Shown here: positions 35,614 to 47,018 of the stretch, one piece after another
Position numbering within the stretch: position 1 is the first letter of the stretch
How the letters are laid out: the number at the start of each line of letters is the position of its first letter
Assembly: GCA_032622095.1 (NCBI GenBank)
Contig: CP136067.1
Location: 174,566,556 to 174,630,555, forward strand
DNA length: 64,000 nucleotides
DNA from: Siphonodentalium dalli
Lineage: Eukaryota > Mollusca > Scaphopoda > Gadilida > Siphonodentaliidae
Direction: 5' to 3'
Notes under the pieces: model-generated
The model's input: only the letters and a program-made list of their open reading frames with translations
Databases searched by the model: none
What the model was told of the DNA's origin: nothing
Position numbers and translations under genes: made by a program

Positions 35614-36115
35614 TTAAAGGTACGGTTGGCCTTGGCGGTGGGTATCCTGTGAAAATATTTCCACCCGTCAAAAACCGCCACAAACAGAAAGAACAACAAA
35701 ATGTTGTCAGACTTTGTCCGTATACAAATAAGAAATATTGCATAAACAGTATGTTATTGTCATATATTTGACCATTGTTATGTAAACAAAAGCATAAACA
35801 GTTACTTTTCTGGTGTTTGATTATATTATGATGGTAAACATAAACAGCGTTCTTTGTTGGTCAATTCCTGATATGGAACGAATACAGAGCGTTTATGCCA
35901 TTTGTGTGTGATTAGCCAGCAGCATTGTGCTGTCTTCTGTAACACAATCAGGCTCTTGCTTAGGTAAAATATAGTAAATCTTTATGATAACATGCTGTTT
36001 ACGCGATGGTCATGGTATATATGAACGAAACTGTATGCGTTTTAATGTTTTTCTGTTTACGGTGATTGGAACAAATATGAATATTTTCGACAACTGAGGC
36101 CTTACGTGCCTTTAA
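35614..36115 (+). mobile_element. Family T element, full length (T4)
   Basis: TTAA at 35614-35617 and 36112-36115, 502 bp. It starts AGGTACGGTTGGCCTTGGCG and ends GAGGCCTTACGTGCCTTTAA. The body has GTCAAAAACCGCCACAAACA, CTTTGTCCGTATACAAATAA and AATATGAATATTTTCGACAA. No coding capacity. Confidence 0.93.
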
Positions 36116-36645
36116 AGCATAATATTATTTATAACATAAAATAAACAAATAACCCTATATGGAACGAAACATCGATTTGGTTATCCCAAATTGATTTTCT
36201 TATCGATATTGGTGACTATAGTTGTACGAGTGAAGAGTCATCATAGATTGCAACAATTGTTTAAAAAATTTAGGGATATACAGGTAAGTGAGTATAAACG
36301 TCATGAAATTAACTTGAATATAAGTACTGCCGAATTATGATTACACCCAGAGGACATTAGAATAAATGTAGTTCAATCAGAAAGGATAATACAAATAATA
36401 GCACAGCATAACCACTTTACTCATGACACACTTGTAATTGATATTTTATTTATCCACAGTACATTTTGCTATCCTTAATAGAAAAAATTAAAACATCTAA
36501 GACTGCACAATTATAGATGTACTTTTATTCATTCACATGTCGATTGTTCAAAGACGTACACATTTTATATTCTAACTGTGAGTCGGAGGCTGAGACACTC
36601 CATGGCACAATCTTCGGACATGACTACTGTCAAGAGCACAAATCG
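36116..36645. other. Unassigned DNA
   Basis: Nothing recognised. Confidence 0.5.
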
Positions 36646-37066
36646 CCCATCATATCCTCGCGCAAATACGCACATAATCGCCCTATAAAGTGAAATAGGT
36701 ACATAATGTGATTATTTGATTCAACCGATCATGCCCGCGCGGGACCAGAGTTAATTTTTACCTCTGCCTAATCGTACCAAAGCGAGAGAGAAAGGAAAAC
36801 AAATTAGTCATGTCCGTTGTTTCATTTTATGGCGCAGGTCACAGTGAAAACACGTGTTAAATAGCGTACACCAGAAAAGTCGTGAGGCTTATATGTGTCA
36901 TTGGGCGCACATAATCTGCTTAGATTCGCCTCATTATGAGTCGATAATGTGACTAAATTTTCATTAGCGACTAAACATTAGGCGATTCTCAACGGATGAT
37001 CAACCTAAAACAAGTTCTATTGTAAGCAGATAAAACATATCCGGATTTTCGGGAAAACAGTCTGAA
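36646..37066 (-). mobile_element. Family N element, copy 2 (reverse)
   Basis: CATATCCTCGCGCAAATACG, then CACAGTGAAAACACGTGTTA, TAGCGTACACCAGAAAAGTCG and GATTCGCCTCATTATGAGTC, ending GGGAAAACAGTCTG. It holds about 75 bp more than copy 3 in the middle (36730-36810). Confidence 0.8.
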
Positions 37067-37482
37067 TCATGCATGACTTGTTAATTTACAGTTGGAGGCA
37101 CCCATCTCCACACATGCCAGGTAAACAAACTACATGCTGGAAACCATGAGGACATTTGTATCTGTTCTCTCAAAAATAAACGGCTGTGGAGTTATTGCAC
37201 TCTTGACAAGACATCCGATTTTGTTTGTTGCAGTATTTGAATTTTATGTGTATCCCTAATTAATAAGCTCAAATTCAGCAATTATTCGGCAAACAAACAA
37301 TAATGATGAGATTCTTGAAGCAGTATTCAACTCTTTGTATAATGTCCTGTGGATCAACTTAACATTTGGCACACAAATGTCCGGCCGATCGATTTAGACC
37401 TTAGATATACCATGTTTCCCAAGGATCGTGATATTTTTCATGAAATTCGGCGAAAATCAGCTATGATATTTTAAGTATGTTT
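37067..37482. other. Unassigned DNA
   Basis: Nothing recognised. Confidence 0.5.
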
Positions 37483-37830
37483 CAGCCTGTTCTCAAAACC
37501 AGCACATTATCTGCTTATAATATAACGTGTTTTATGTAGGTAATCTGCTTAGAATCGTCTCATTCTGAGTCGAAAATGTGCTGAAAATTAGAACATTTTG
37601 GTGGCGATTCTAAGCAGATCATTTGCGGACAATGACACAAATAATCCAAATCACGACTTTTCAGGTGTTCGCTCTGTAACAGGTGTCTTCACTGTGGCCA
37701 TCGCCATAAAACGAAATAACGGATAAGAGTCCATTATCTGCTTATGTCAGAATCAAATAATCACACATACCTATTTCATATTATAGGTCAATTATGTGCG
37801 TATTTCCACAACGATATGTTGAATGTTTAG
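37483..37830 (+). mobile_element. Family N element, copy 3
   Basis: It starts CAGCCTGTTCTCAAAACCAG and CACATTATCTGCTTATAATA and closes with ATTATGTGCGTATTTCCAC and AACGATATGTTG. It matches copy 1 throughout. Confidence 0.85.
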
Positions 37831-37865
37831 CTCTATGACTATGTGCACAATGATTGTCTGCAATG

Positions 37866-37990
37866 TCTCGTATCATATGCCTATGGGTAACGATGTACCA
37901 TTTCTTCTCGTATCATATGCCTATGGGTAACGATGTACCATTTCTTCTCGTATCATATGCCTATGGGGGGGGGGTAACGATGTACCATTT
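37866..37990 (+). repeat. 40-bp tandem repeat, three copies, with G-run expansion
   Basis: The unit TCGTATCATATGCCTATGGG plus TAACGATGTACCATTTCT occurs at 37867, 37907 and 37947. GGG in the first two copies has become a run of about ten G in the third. Confidence 0.9.
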
Positions 37991-38235
37991 CTACACTGAC
38001 TGGATTCTCCAATTCTGTTATAAAATAATATATTGGAACGGTCTATTGTTCATTTGAAGTGGTGTCCAGGTAATAACAGCAGAATACAGACAGAACAATA
38101 TATAATACAGGCGAAGAATGAGTCATATTTATTGGTGGGAAATGTTCAGATAATAAGTTCAACAAACGACCCATTAACTTATTATCTGAACTTTTCCCAA
38201 TGGAGCTACTCGTATCCAAATCGCATACCATCATA
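37991..38235 (+). repeat. Dispersed repeat Z, copy 1 (~38027-38170)
   Basis: TTCATTTGAAGTGGTGTYCAGG, TATTTATTGG.GGGAAAT and GTCAGATAA-type words are shared with 58110-58260. The right part, AATGTTCAGATAATAAGTTC, is mirrored within 30 bp by AACTTATTATCTGAACTTTT, forming a short hairpin. Confidence 0.7.
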
Positions 38236-38507
38236 CACATTTGAACACGATGGATTCCAAACAAAAATAGCTATTTGCAAGGCATGGAAAATAAACGAGC
38301 ATTCCGTCTTAGTTTATTCCTGATATGGTAGCCTTTATTTCACTTATGTGCGAAAAATTTAAAACAGCTGGAAAATGACTGTGACCATGGCAAGTATTTT
38401 TCAGAGTATAGCAAGCCGGTATATCAATATCTCGGGTTTTGTCAACATATCTTATGCATCCTTCCAAATTTCGTAGACAGAATTTAGAAGCTCGAATGAG
38501 TCATGTC
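38236..38507 (+). mobile_element. Family M element, diverged partial copy (M4)
   Basis: It has the right two thirds of the M body (TTTATTCCTGATATGGTAGC, AATGACTGTGACCATGGCAA, TTTTTCAGAGTATA) and the right end CTCGAATGAGTCATGTCCGC. The left end is not recognisable. It is more diverged than M1, M3 or M5. Confidence 0.75.
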
Positions 38508-39101
38508 CGCATGACTCAATATATTAATATACAAACTGTACAAATGTATATAGGCCTCTATTCCGAAAAGTCACACGGAAGTCACAGACAGGAATCAGTT
38601 CTTTAAACATTCTGCGTGTGAGGGAAACGCTCTTCATTTTTACCATATCGAGAAACCACTAACTTTAAACGATCTTTATTGTTCCATTCCAAAGAAAACG
38701 TTTTTGGATTTCAGTGCGTTTTTCCCGAAAGGTAGGGGAAGGCGGGGCAGAGTAACATATCTCCCTGGGGTATATATTAAGAGATTCCATGTTAACTCGA
38801 TAATTATCTATTGTGAATCAAATAGACCAATATCTTGTCTAAATATTCACCAGAAAAACAGTGTAAATGTCTTATTCGTAAAGATACAGCCTGTCAAACA
38901 CCATGATCCAATTACACTGTGTCCCAGGGGGTGCCCGGCCACAGGGGGTGGGGCACATCGCATGGTAGAGTGATCAAGAAAGTCACCTAAAAGGACACTG
39001 TTCGGGAGAATACTTTAGAAATATTAGAGAATGCAGTAGACTTATATCACTCCAAAACAGATTGATGATTCTGTATTTGCGAATTAGGTGAAGGTGTGGC
39101 G
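38508..39101. other. Unassigned DNA
   Basis: An open frame of 89 codons (38704-38973) has no recognisable motif. Confidence 0.45.
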
Positions 39102-39251
39102 CCCCGACATATCCTCGCGCAAACACGCACATAATCGACCTATAATGTGAAAAAGCTTCATCGTGTGATTGTTTGATTCTAAAATAAGCAGATAGTTGAC
39201 ACATCGCCGTTATTTAGTGTTATGACGCGGACCACAGTGAAAACACATGTT
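39102..39251 (-). mobile_element. Family N copy 4, left part
   Basis: CATATCCTCGCGCAAACACG through CACAGTGAAAACACATGTTAA. The continuation is found at 40568 after an inserted R element. Confidence 0.85.
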
Positions 39252-40567
39252 AACTAGAGGCGTGACTGTCCCAATGGGACTAAGGATACCCCCCCCCCCC
39301 CCCCCCATTTTAAAAATACTATGATGTTTCACATGTCAGTAAACATTTAGTTAAAATAATAAAATAAAAGGTCGCAGACCACATGTCCCCCGACTCGAGT
39401 GGTAAACTTCATGATTGGATTTGTTAGAAGGATACTATTTGCAACAATGTTATACAGTATATAGATGTTGCAAACCACCGCAAAATTTCTTGGACAAAAC
39501 AACCCGATGAACAAACGCATGCAAACGCGAAAAAAATGATATTTTTGTATTAGCTATATAGATGTTGCAAATCACAAACATGTTAGGAACAATATCCCCG
39601 AGTTTCAAATCTCTACATTTAAAACTGTAGGAGGAGTTGATTACACCATGAAGGTACCCAATCTCGGACGCACGGACGGACGGATGCACGGACGAGGGGC
39701 ATTTCTATAGTCCTCCGACGGAAACGTCGGGGGACAATAACAGATTCAATTGCAGGTGCACAACCCTAACCCTAATATTAAACCTATTGACCGAAAAATG
39801 TAGGAATAAAAGCTCGGACAAAATTATGCATGTTGCAAAAATGTTCTAAATCGAAAAAGGGGAATAACTCCACACAAAAGAGTCGGACAGACATCATAAT
39901 CGCAGGTGCACAGGTTCCCATTGTACTAAATATCAGTGCCAAGATTAACAAACTTTGACCTAAAAATGTAGGAATAAAAGCTCGGACAAAATTAGGCATG
40001 TTGCAAAAAAAATTCTAAGTCGAAAAAGGGGGATAACTCCACCAAAAAATGTCGGACAGACATCATAATCGCAGGTGCACAGGTTCACATTGTACTAAAT
40101 ATCAGTGCCAAGATTAAAAAACTTTGACCTAAAAATGTAGGAATAAAAGCTCGGACAAAATTAGGCATGTTGCAAAAAAAATTCTAAGTCGAATAAGGGG
40201 GATAACTCCACCAAGAAATGTTGGACAGACATCATAATCGCAGGTGCACAGGTTCACATTGTACTAAATATCAGTGCCAAGATTAAAAAACTTTGACCTA
40301 AAAATGTAGGAATAAAAGCTCGGACAAAATTATACATGTTGCGAAAATTTTCTAAGTCGAAAAAGGGGAATAACTCCACCAAAAAAAGACCGACAGATGT
40401 CATACTCGCAGGTGCACAGATTCCCATGGTGGTTGATGTATGTGCCAAGTTTCACGGAAATTGATCAAAAAACAACTGAGAAAAACTCCGGACAAATTTG
40501 TGTCCACGGACGGACGACGGACTCCAGTATAACCCCCATAACTTCGTTGCGGGGGGGGGGGGGGTAT
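39252..40567 (-). mobile_element. Family R element inserted into N copy 4
   Basis: In the minus sense it begins TATACCCCC with a C/G hairpin around CGCAACGAAGTTATG (40532-40562). The GTCCGTCGTCCGTCCGTGGA stretch follows, then at least four tandem units of about 169 bp (39752-40420; CGCAGGTGCACAGGTTCC, AAAAATGTAGGAATAAAAGC, CGGACAAAATTA, ACTCCACC). A second C/G hairpin with TCCG repeats is at 39675-39735, and an 18-base C run near 39289. The element contains sequence reversed relative to 25995-26095. Its borders are fixed by the split N copy. Confidence 0.8.
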
Positions 40568-40762
40568 AAAAAGCGTACACTCGGAAAGTCGTGAGTTATT
40601 TGTGTCATTGTCCGCACATAATCTGAGTCGATAATATAACTAAAACGCTCTCATTTTCAGCTCATTAACGACTCTAAATAGGCAATTTTAAGCATATTAT
40701 CTACCTAAAATAAGTTATATTATAAGCAGATAATGTGCGGGTTTTCTTGAGAACAGGCTGGT
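40568..40762 (-). mobile_element. Family N copy 4, right part
   Basis: It resumes with AGCGTACACTCGGAAAGTCG and ends TTTTCTTGAGAACAGGCTG, as in copies 2 and 3. Confidence 0.85.
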
Positions 40763-41085
40763 GTCGCAGTGGGACACGAAAAACAGAAGAATGTCATGGC
40801 ACAAATTATCGCTGATATCCACCTCAATATCTGCAACTCTATTTCGTTTCGAAGTGCCTAGCTATCGCCGACCAACGGCAGGTGGATTCTGCTCCATGTT
40901 CAAAAGTTTGCCACACTGTGCCACACCTCCATTTAACTCACCAAAAGTCAAGCATATAGCAATTTATAGAAACAAATGATATATGTGGATATGTGAAATA
41001 TGCAACGAATCCATTCTTCTACTTTACTAAAAGCTATTCAGTACTCTATATAAATTTGTCTAATAAGATAACTTTTCCCACAAAT
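40763..41085. other. Unassigned DNA
   Basis: Nothing recognised. Confidence 0.5.
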
Positions 41086-41512
41086 TTAAAGCCACATGGC
41101 GGTTTGGGCTCCAAAATACACATAATATTATTTGCTTTTGAATTTTTCTCTGCATCCAAATATAAATATATGTTCTATCTTTCTACGAGCATTTTGTAAC
41201 CAAAAAGACGCATTGAAGTAATGAAACATACAACTGTGAATACGGTGTTTGGGTCCCATGGTTGCGCCACATGGAACAGAAAAGAGCGTTCCATGGTAGT
41301 CAATTCCTGATATGGTAGCAATAAAGAGCGTCTATCTGACTTCTGGCGAAAGTTGAAAGCGGATGAAAAATGGCTGTGACTTTGGTAAGTGTTTTTCATA
41401 GCATATAAAGCCGGTATATCAATAGTTCGTTTATTTATCGACCTATCGTATCCGTCGCTCCAAATTACGCAGAAAAATAATTTGGAGGTTCGAATGAGCC
41501 ATGTCCGTCTAA
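41086..41512 (+). mobile_element. Family M element (M5)
   Basis: TTAA at 41086-41089; the right target is decayed (CTAA at 41509-41512). The ends are AAGCCACATGGCGGTTTGGG and TTCGAATGAGCCATGTCCGT. The interior is complete but slightly shortened near 41255. Confidence 0.88.
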
Positions 41513-41736
41513 ATATATAATTTTGCCTTAAAAATTGGTCGCTGGATCAGAGTCCACCTTCGCCAGACGATAGCCATTCAGCATAGTCTCGTGCAAATAT
41601 GTTCATATTGAACCTAACAAATATATCCGCAACTTCTTATTGGACTTATCTGCACAGTGAATTAGGTTTGTACATGTATATAGAACATATATTGCTCAAA
41701 GAGTGTTATATAGAACTTATTTCGTTTGGATATAAG
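41513..41736. other. Spacer between M5 and M6
   Basis: Nothing recognised except TATAGAAC-type words repeated three times near 41678-41715. Confidence 0.45.
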
Positions 41737-42165
41737 TTCAGCGGACATGGCTAATTCGAACCTCCATTTTGTTCTACGTAATTTGGAGCGACGGACACGA
41801 TAAACGAACTATTATATTGATATGCCGCCTTCATATACTCTGAAAAACCCTTGCCAAAGTCACAGCCATTTTTCAGACGTTTTCAACTTTTCGCCAGAAG
41901 TCAGACAAACGCTCTTTATTGCTGCCATATCGGGAATAGCCAACCACAAAACGCTCTTTTTTGTTCCATGTCGTGTAAATGGCTGTTTTGTGTTTGGGAA
42001 CCAAACACCGTATTCACAGTTGTATTTTTTTGATAACTTCAATGCGTCTTTTTGGGTTACATAATACTCATATAGAAAGGTAGTTAAGATATTTATGGAC
42101 CTATTTCGATTAAAAAGCAAATAATATTATGTGTATTTTGGAGCGCAAACCGCCATGTGGCTTTC
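41737..42165 (-). mobile_element. Family M element in reverse orientation (M6), TTCA target
   Basis: Flanked by TTCA on both sides (41737-41740 and 42162-42165). The ends read GCGGACATGGCTAATTCG and CGCAAACCGCCATGTGGCTT. With M5 it forms a large inverted pair separated by about 225 bp. Open frames inside are shared by other M copies only in part. Confidence 0.9.
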
Positions 42166-43103
42166 ATATAGAACCTACTTCGACATCTCAATAGGTTTAC
42201 AATGAGCCTATCATGAAATCCATCGTGACGGAATTACAAAAAAAAAACGAGTCAAACAAGTTTGAGCTTGCATTTGCTTGCATTTTGTCAAAGATTAGTC
42301 AATGTAGTTTGTACACTGGAAACCTTGACACTATGTACAGCGGGTCAGATCGCACTACCAGTGTTCTACTCAGAGTGGTTTGAAAATCCGTGACGGAATT
42401 ACACAGAAGTGACATCGGTATGCCACTACCCGCAAGTAGTGTTTATTCGCTGGTTATAATCTTTAATGGCAAATCAGATAATGTTGGAAGATTCTGTCAA
42501 ATTATAGGCTATTCAGAAAAAGAGAAGTGTATTTATTGCCCATATATATACAGGCTGCTCTGTCTTGTTATTTCAGATTTTATTGGAAGGTTTATCTCTA
42601 AAGATCAAACAGATGCAGGTATTTAGATCAAACTTGAACACACTCATCCACATGATTATCCGGCTACCCGCGTGATACAAATGTATGAAATGCTGCTGTA
42701 TAATCAACGTTCAATGTTCTATTCTATATATTCTGGAGAAATCTTGAACTCCCCCCCCCCCCCCCACAATGTCATAAATGCTAAATTTTAGTCATATTGC
42801 AATATATAGTTTAGCATAGCTGGGGTTATTTAGTTGTTTGCATATAGTCGTAGCTCAATGCGGTCGTTATAGCTATGGTAACATGACATTGAAGAAGTGT
42901 ATAGGCTATATATATCTTCCTTTATATTTATATTTATATTGCTATAGCAAGTAGAATACATGCATAGATTTCGGGATAATTCTACGGTACTACCTAACAA
43001 AACAGCTTGAATACATCTCACTCTTTGATTTGAGTTCTTTGTTCGTGACCTCTACTTCCCACAAAATGGACATGTAGTTGAAACTTCCAACATAAGAATA
43101 TGG
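42166..43103. other. Unassigned DNA with a 17-base C run
   Basis: C run at 42750-42766. No gene is recognised. The open frame 42390-42626 has no motif I know. Confidence 0.45.
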
Positions 43104-43217
43104 CATCACTATGTTCTGACATCACTATGTTCTGACATCACTGTGTTCTGACATCACTGTGTTCTGACATCACATCACTGTGTTCTGACATCACTGTGTT
43201 CTGACATCACTATGTTC
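43104..43217 (+). repeat. 16-bp minisatellite, about seven copies
   Basis: The unit TGACATCACTRTGTTC is tandemly repeated with a partial extra CATCA at about 43170. Confidence 0.92.
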
Positions 43218-44005
43218 TTGCGTGGGTTTGTTCTGGTTGTGTTCATGACTTTAATGAAATATTATAAAATTCGTGTTAAGCAGTAACGGTTATTTTTAAT
43301 TTGAGCTATTCATCGTCGTAAAATTTATGTCGGGCCAAATATTCGTTGGGAAAAAATACGACGAGTATGTTTATTAAACTCGACATGCAATGCATGACTC
43401 GTGCATGAGATACTCGCTTCGCACGATTTGCCATATGTGTATACTAAGCACACTGTTCGCAACAATCTTATGGTATATTCGGTATTAGACTGATGGTTAT
43501 CGACACGTTCAATTGGTAATACATGGTTGTATGATACAATAAAACCTAGTTGGCTGAGCGTCTGTACTATATTTCAGATAAGTGTTTGGTTCAAACCGAA
43601 GCGAAATTGAAATGACGGTTACACCGATTGTGGCTCACGGCTATATACAGTTGAACGTATGCATAACTTTGTGACATATATAGTGCCATATAATTGTAAT
43701 CGTAATCGTAACTATAATTGTAATCGTAACTTTACCAATGCTGAAGTGAATTTCGTAACTGGTGCTCGCGAACTCAAAGTATGAAGATTCGAATACACCC
43801 ACCAGAAACAAAATGTCTGTGTTACCAGAAAGATAGACAAAAAGTACTTTTGCATCATACAGGCTGGAGTCGAACGACACACTTTCTATCAGATCCGCGT
43901 GTGTCCATGCATGCAATCATGTCAGGCGGGATACGTGAGTTAACAACTTGGAGATAAAATACAACGTTTCTGATACAGATGGTCTATCTCTTCCAATGAC
44001 AAATG
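43218..44005. other. Unassigned DNA
   Basis: A small repeat (TAATCGTAA and TAATTGTAATCGTAAC) lies near 43695-43730. Nothing else is recognised. Confidence 0.45.
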
Positions 44006-44348
44006 TTATATAATTTTCTGGGTATAAAATATTAAATATGATTCGAAGATACCTGACCGGAAACGCTTCTATAAATTCATATTGATTTTAAATCTAATTT
44101 TCTGGTATAATACATACAATAAATTTTGGAACATGAGACGGCTCGCCGAAACATCCGAAGTGTTGCAAGCGGTAGAACTCTATCTCTGAGTTTTCCTGAT
44201 AGTTTCATGCCGATACGTATATTCTAAAAATGGTAACGAGAAATGTCCCAATTGATTATCGCATTATCAATATAAATTGATTGAAGCGTTTCCGGACAAG
44301 GTCTTCGACTAAAAAATTATTATTTTATACCCCGGAAACTATATAAAA
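44006..44348. mobile_element. Foldback element with ~80-bp arms
   Basis: Left arm: TTATATAATTTTCTGGGTAT, then TTCGAAGATACC, GACCGGAAACGCTTC and TTCATATTGA. Right arm: TCAATATAAATTGA, GAAGCGTTTCCGGAC, GGTCTTCGA and ATACCCCGGAAACTATATAA. The loop is about 170 bp with no coding capacity. Confidence 0.75.
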
Positions 44349-44449
44349 TACATCATTATATATGAGAGAAAGGCGGCACACAAGCCAGTATGTATTTCAT
44401 CTGCAATAACAATCGTGTGGAGAATTAGCTTGATGCAATTAGCACGAAC
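44349..44449. other. Spacer
   Basis: Nothing recognised. Confidence 0.5.
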
Positions 44450-45262
44450 GAATGACACGTCATCATCTATTACTCCTCGATCCTCTGCGCAAGACAAATG
44501 AATCCACATTTTACAGACTTTACATTTGATCCTATCATCTGTCGCAAGAGGGTCACGGATATCACCATATGCCCAGATACATCCAGATTCCAGAGCAAGT
44601 GTAGACGGACTTCGATTTCTTGTCTGGTCTTCCAGTTTCTGTGTCAGGCTGTCCTTTGTTTACATGTACCTCCACATATTTAGCTTTGGTGTAGCCGATG
44701 CTTCCAATGGTGGTTTGAGTGCTAGTTTTATAACATTTAGTAACATTGAGAGTTCATGGGAATGGTTTTAAACAGGCCCACGTGGAATCAACTCCCAGTT
44801 CATCTAGATGCAATTGAATAGCTCGATAATTCACAACTTCTGTCGAAAATGTGGTATCCACAGAGCTGACGGCTGAAACGAAGGTGTGGTATAATATTTT
44901 GTCGCAGCCCTTGCAACCACTCTCCGATAGGCAATTCGTTTTACATTGCCACCCAGTGCATCATTCCGACCTTTCCCATGACTGGTGGCGAAATAATTCC
45001 AACTGATGTCCAAATCAAATTTACTCTCCAAATTGGGCAATATTGAGAAAACAAACTTATTCTTGTATTGTCTGGATGGTCCGTCGGTCCATATCTGGAT
45101 TTGCTTTGCACTTGGGAAGCGGGTCGTAATTATCTTCAAAGCCTGTGAAGTAAATACACTTAGTTGTTTTGTCGTGGTTCCCATAGTCGGACACCCCAAT
45201 GCAGTTGGAAATTTTAGACACTGGCACCCCAAAACGACACTCTCTAGCCACGTCCTGGTCAC
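44450..45262 (-). pseudogene. Decayed nuclease-like and zinc-knuckle protein fragment, probably element-borne
   Basis: The longest frame (44831-45262, 143 codons) contains IWTDGPSRQYKNKFVFSILP and SWNYFATSHGKGRNDALGG followed by KR. This pattern (W-[ST]-D-G, QYKN, SHGKG..D..GG..KR) recurs in invertebrate proteins of unknown function and looks like an RNase-H-fold or transposase-type core. That reading comes from the motif spacing, not from a match. Near 45150 the better text appears to switch frame (SDYGNHDKTTKCIYF in another frame), implying a frameshift. Downstream on the same strand, after stops, a frame near 44480-44640 carries CKVCKMWIHLSCAE, a C..C...W..H..C zinc-binding knuckle of the PHD or related kind. 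The order suggests one degraded gene. No terminal repeats were found. Confidence 0.6.
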
Positions 45263-46104
45263 TTTAAACGTGCATTGACAAGAAGTTGCATAGACTTGAA
45301 TACTTGTTTTTAAAGTGCTTCATGGAAGAGATAAACTATCTTTAAAGTCAGAATATGCCCATATCTCCTATTCCAAAACAATTAATGATATGCCATGAAA
45401 CTGGTTGGAAAACTTCCAAACCTAGAATTATATTAGGAGCTTGAAAATTGCCCCTCTACCACTTTTTTTTCTCGAAAAAACCGCGTGTTATGTGCACCAA
45501 ACGATGTAGTTAAGGAAAAGTACTTTAATATTTCTATTTTTGTCAATTTCGTGGTGTTTGGCTAATCCGAGCGAATTGAGTAATAGGCATTGTCTGTTAG
45601 ATATGGCAAAAAAAAAGGTGAGCAGAACGTTAAGGGGTATGTTTTTGTCACATGTAGAAAGTCTTGGGACAGAGCGGGACAAGTGCTACAGAAGCTCACA
45701 GAAGACATCTTTTATTGCTCGTGTTTATCTGTATCCCAATAGAATCTTGGAGAAGCGTTTGTTTTATTTCTCATTTTAGATCCATGGCAAGAGTTGTACA
45801 GAAAAAATATTCATTCTGATGCAATAGGGGGAAAATGTATTCCGTGTATATTCCGTAATATCGATCTGCTATGGGACACACGCATCCAAATTTCTTAATT
45901 AGACTTTGCGGTTCGTCTAAAATGTCCACCCACAATTGTTCGCAACCGAGTTCGGTTCTCCCCCTTCGACTGCTTCTTTAATATTTATGTTTCAGCGTGT
46001 GGAGAGCTCGAACGCAATTGAAATAGAGTTATCCATCTTGGTCTACACGCGACCACTCTGGTGCGGTTGTGTGGTTCTCAGCAAAAGCTAAATCGCCATT
46101 TGTC
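45263..46104. other. Unassigned DNA
   Basis: Two overlapping open frames on opposite strands (45488-45682 and 45540-45779) have no recognisable motif. Confidence 0.45.
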
Positions 46105-46990
46105 GGTTCGTCCGGGGAGATATCTCAGCCATGGGTTGCCGGAATTAAATTTGGTATGGATCTTCATTATCATGACTGCTTTTAAAAGAGGGTCAAATGA
46201 CGTTGTTTGCATTTCCGTTCTATAGTTACCCTTCCTTGTTTAGTGTTTCATCCGCCTGTTGCGTCCTCGCAAATATGTCAACCATGGGTTATTGAACCTG
46301 AATTAAATTTGGTGTAGAGGTTCGTCTTGGTTACACACAGCTAATAATTTCCCATAGGCGACAATACTAACGTTTGTATCATTTGTGCTGAAACTGGACC
46401 TATTTTCACCAAAACCTCATACTGAGCATGAAGTGGGTACCAAGTCTGATAAATTCATACCATGAAACAGACAGGTTTCGGTATTTTTTCCCATTCAAAT
46501 TTCACCGCTTCCCTGACTACCGAAGGGTCGCAGTAAATTCACAGCTATAAAAAACACATTACCACAAATTTCTACTTGTGGTCAAATGGACACAATATTC
46601 AGCAGGCCCCCAAACACCGTGCATTTTTTTGTACAGCAGCTTAATTCTATTATTTATTTATGTATTTATATTGTCGACATAATGCACCAATCAGCGGCCA
46701 TGGATGATTTTTATCTGATTTTAGTTTCCCTACACAATTTCAGGAAGCATAACTCTATTGAATTAGTTGTGTGTAACCTCATCGTGACTGCTTTCTATAA
46801 AGAGTGCCCAATGATGTTGTTCGATCTAGAGTTATCCTTGTTTAGTGCTTCATCCACCTGTTGCGTCCGTGCAGATATGTCAGCCACGGGTTATTGAACC
46901 TGAATTAAATTTGGTGTAGAGGTTCGTCATCGTGACTACTTTCTATAAAGAGTGCCCAATGATGTTGTTCGATCTAGAGTTATCATTCCA
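46105..46990 (+). repeat. Degenerate tandem repeats of ~150 bp
   Basis: The phrases TCAGCCATGGGTT, GAATTAAATTTGGTRTRGA, CATCGTGACTGCTTTCTATA, AAAGAGTGCCCAATGATGTT and GAGTTATCCTTGTTTAGTG recur at about 46110, 46260, 46780 and 46930. The two last units are the best preserved. The style resembles the internal repeats of family R. Confidence 0.7.
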
Positions 46991-47018
46991 TGTGTATTTA
47001 TAACCAGCTGATGTGCCC
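46991..47018. other. Left flank of the hAT-like foldback, including its target site
   Basis: ATGTGCCC at 47011-47018 is matched by ATGTGCCA at 48004-48011 on the other side of the element. Confidence 0.7.

Noticed and set aside
39764-39778. CCCTAACCCTAA resembling telomere repeats
   Set aside because: Only two units, inside an R element.
43104-43217. Regularly spaced repeats that could suggest a CRISPR array
   Set aside because: Contiguous 16-bp tandem units with no unique spacers, in a eukaryotic context.
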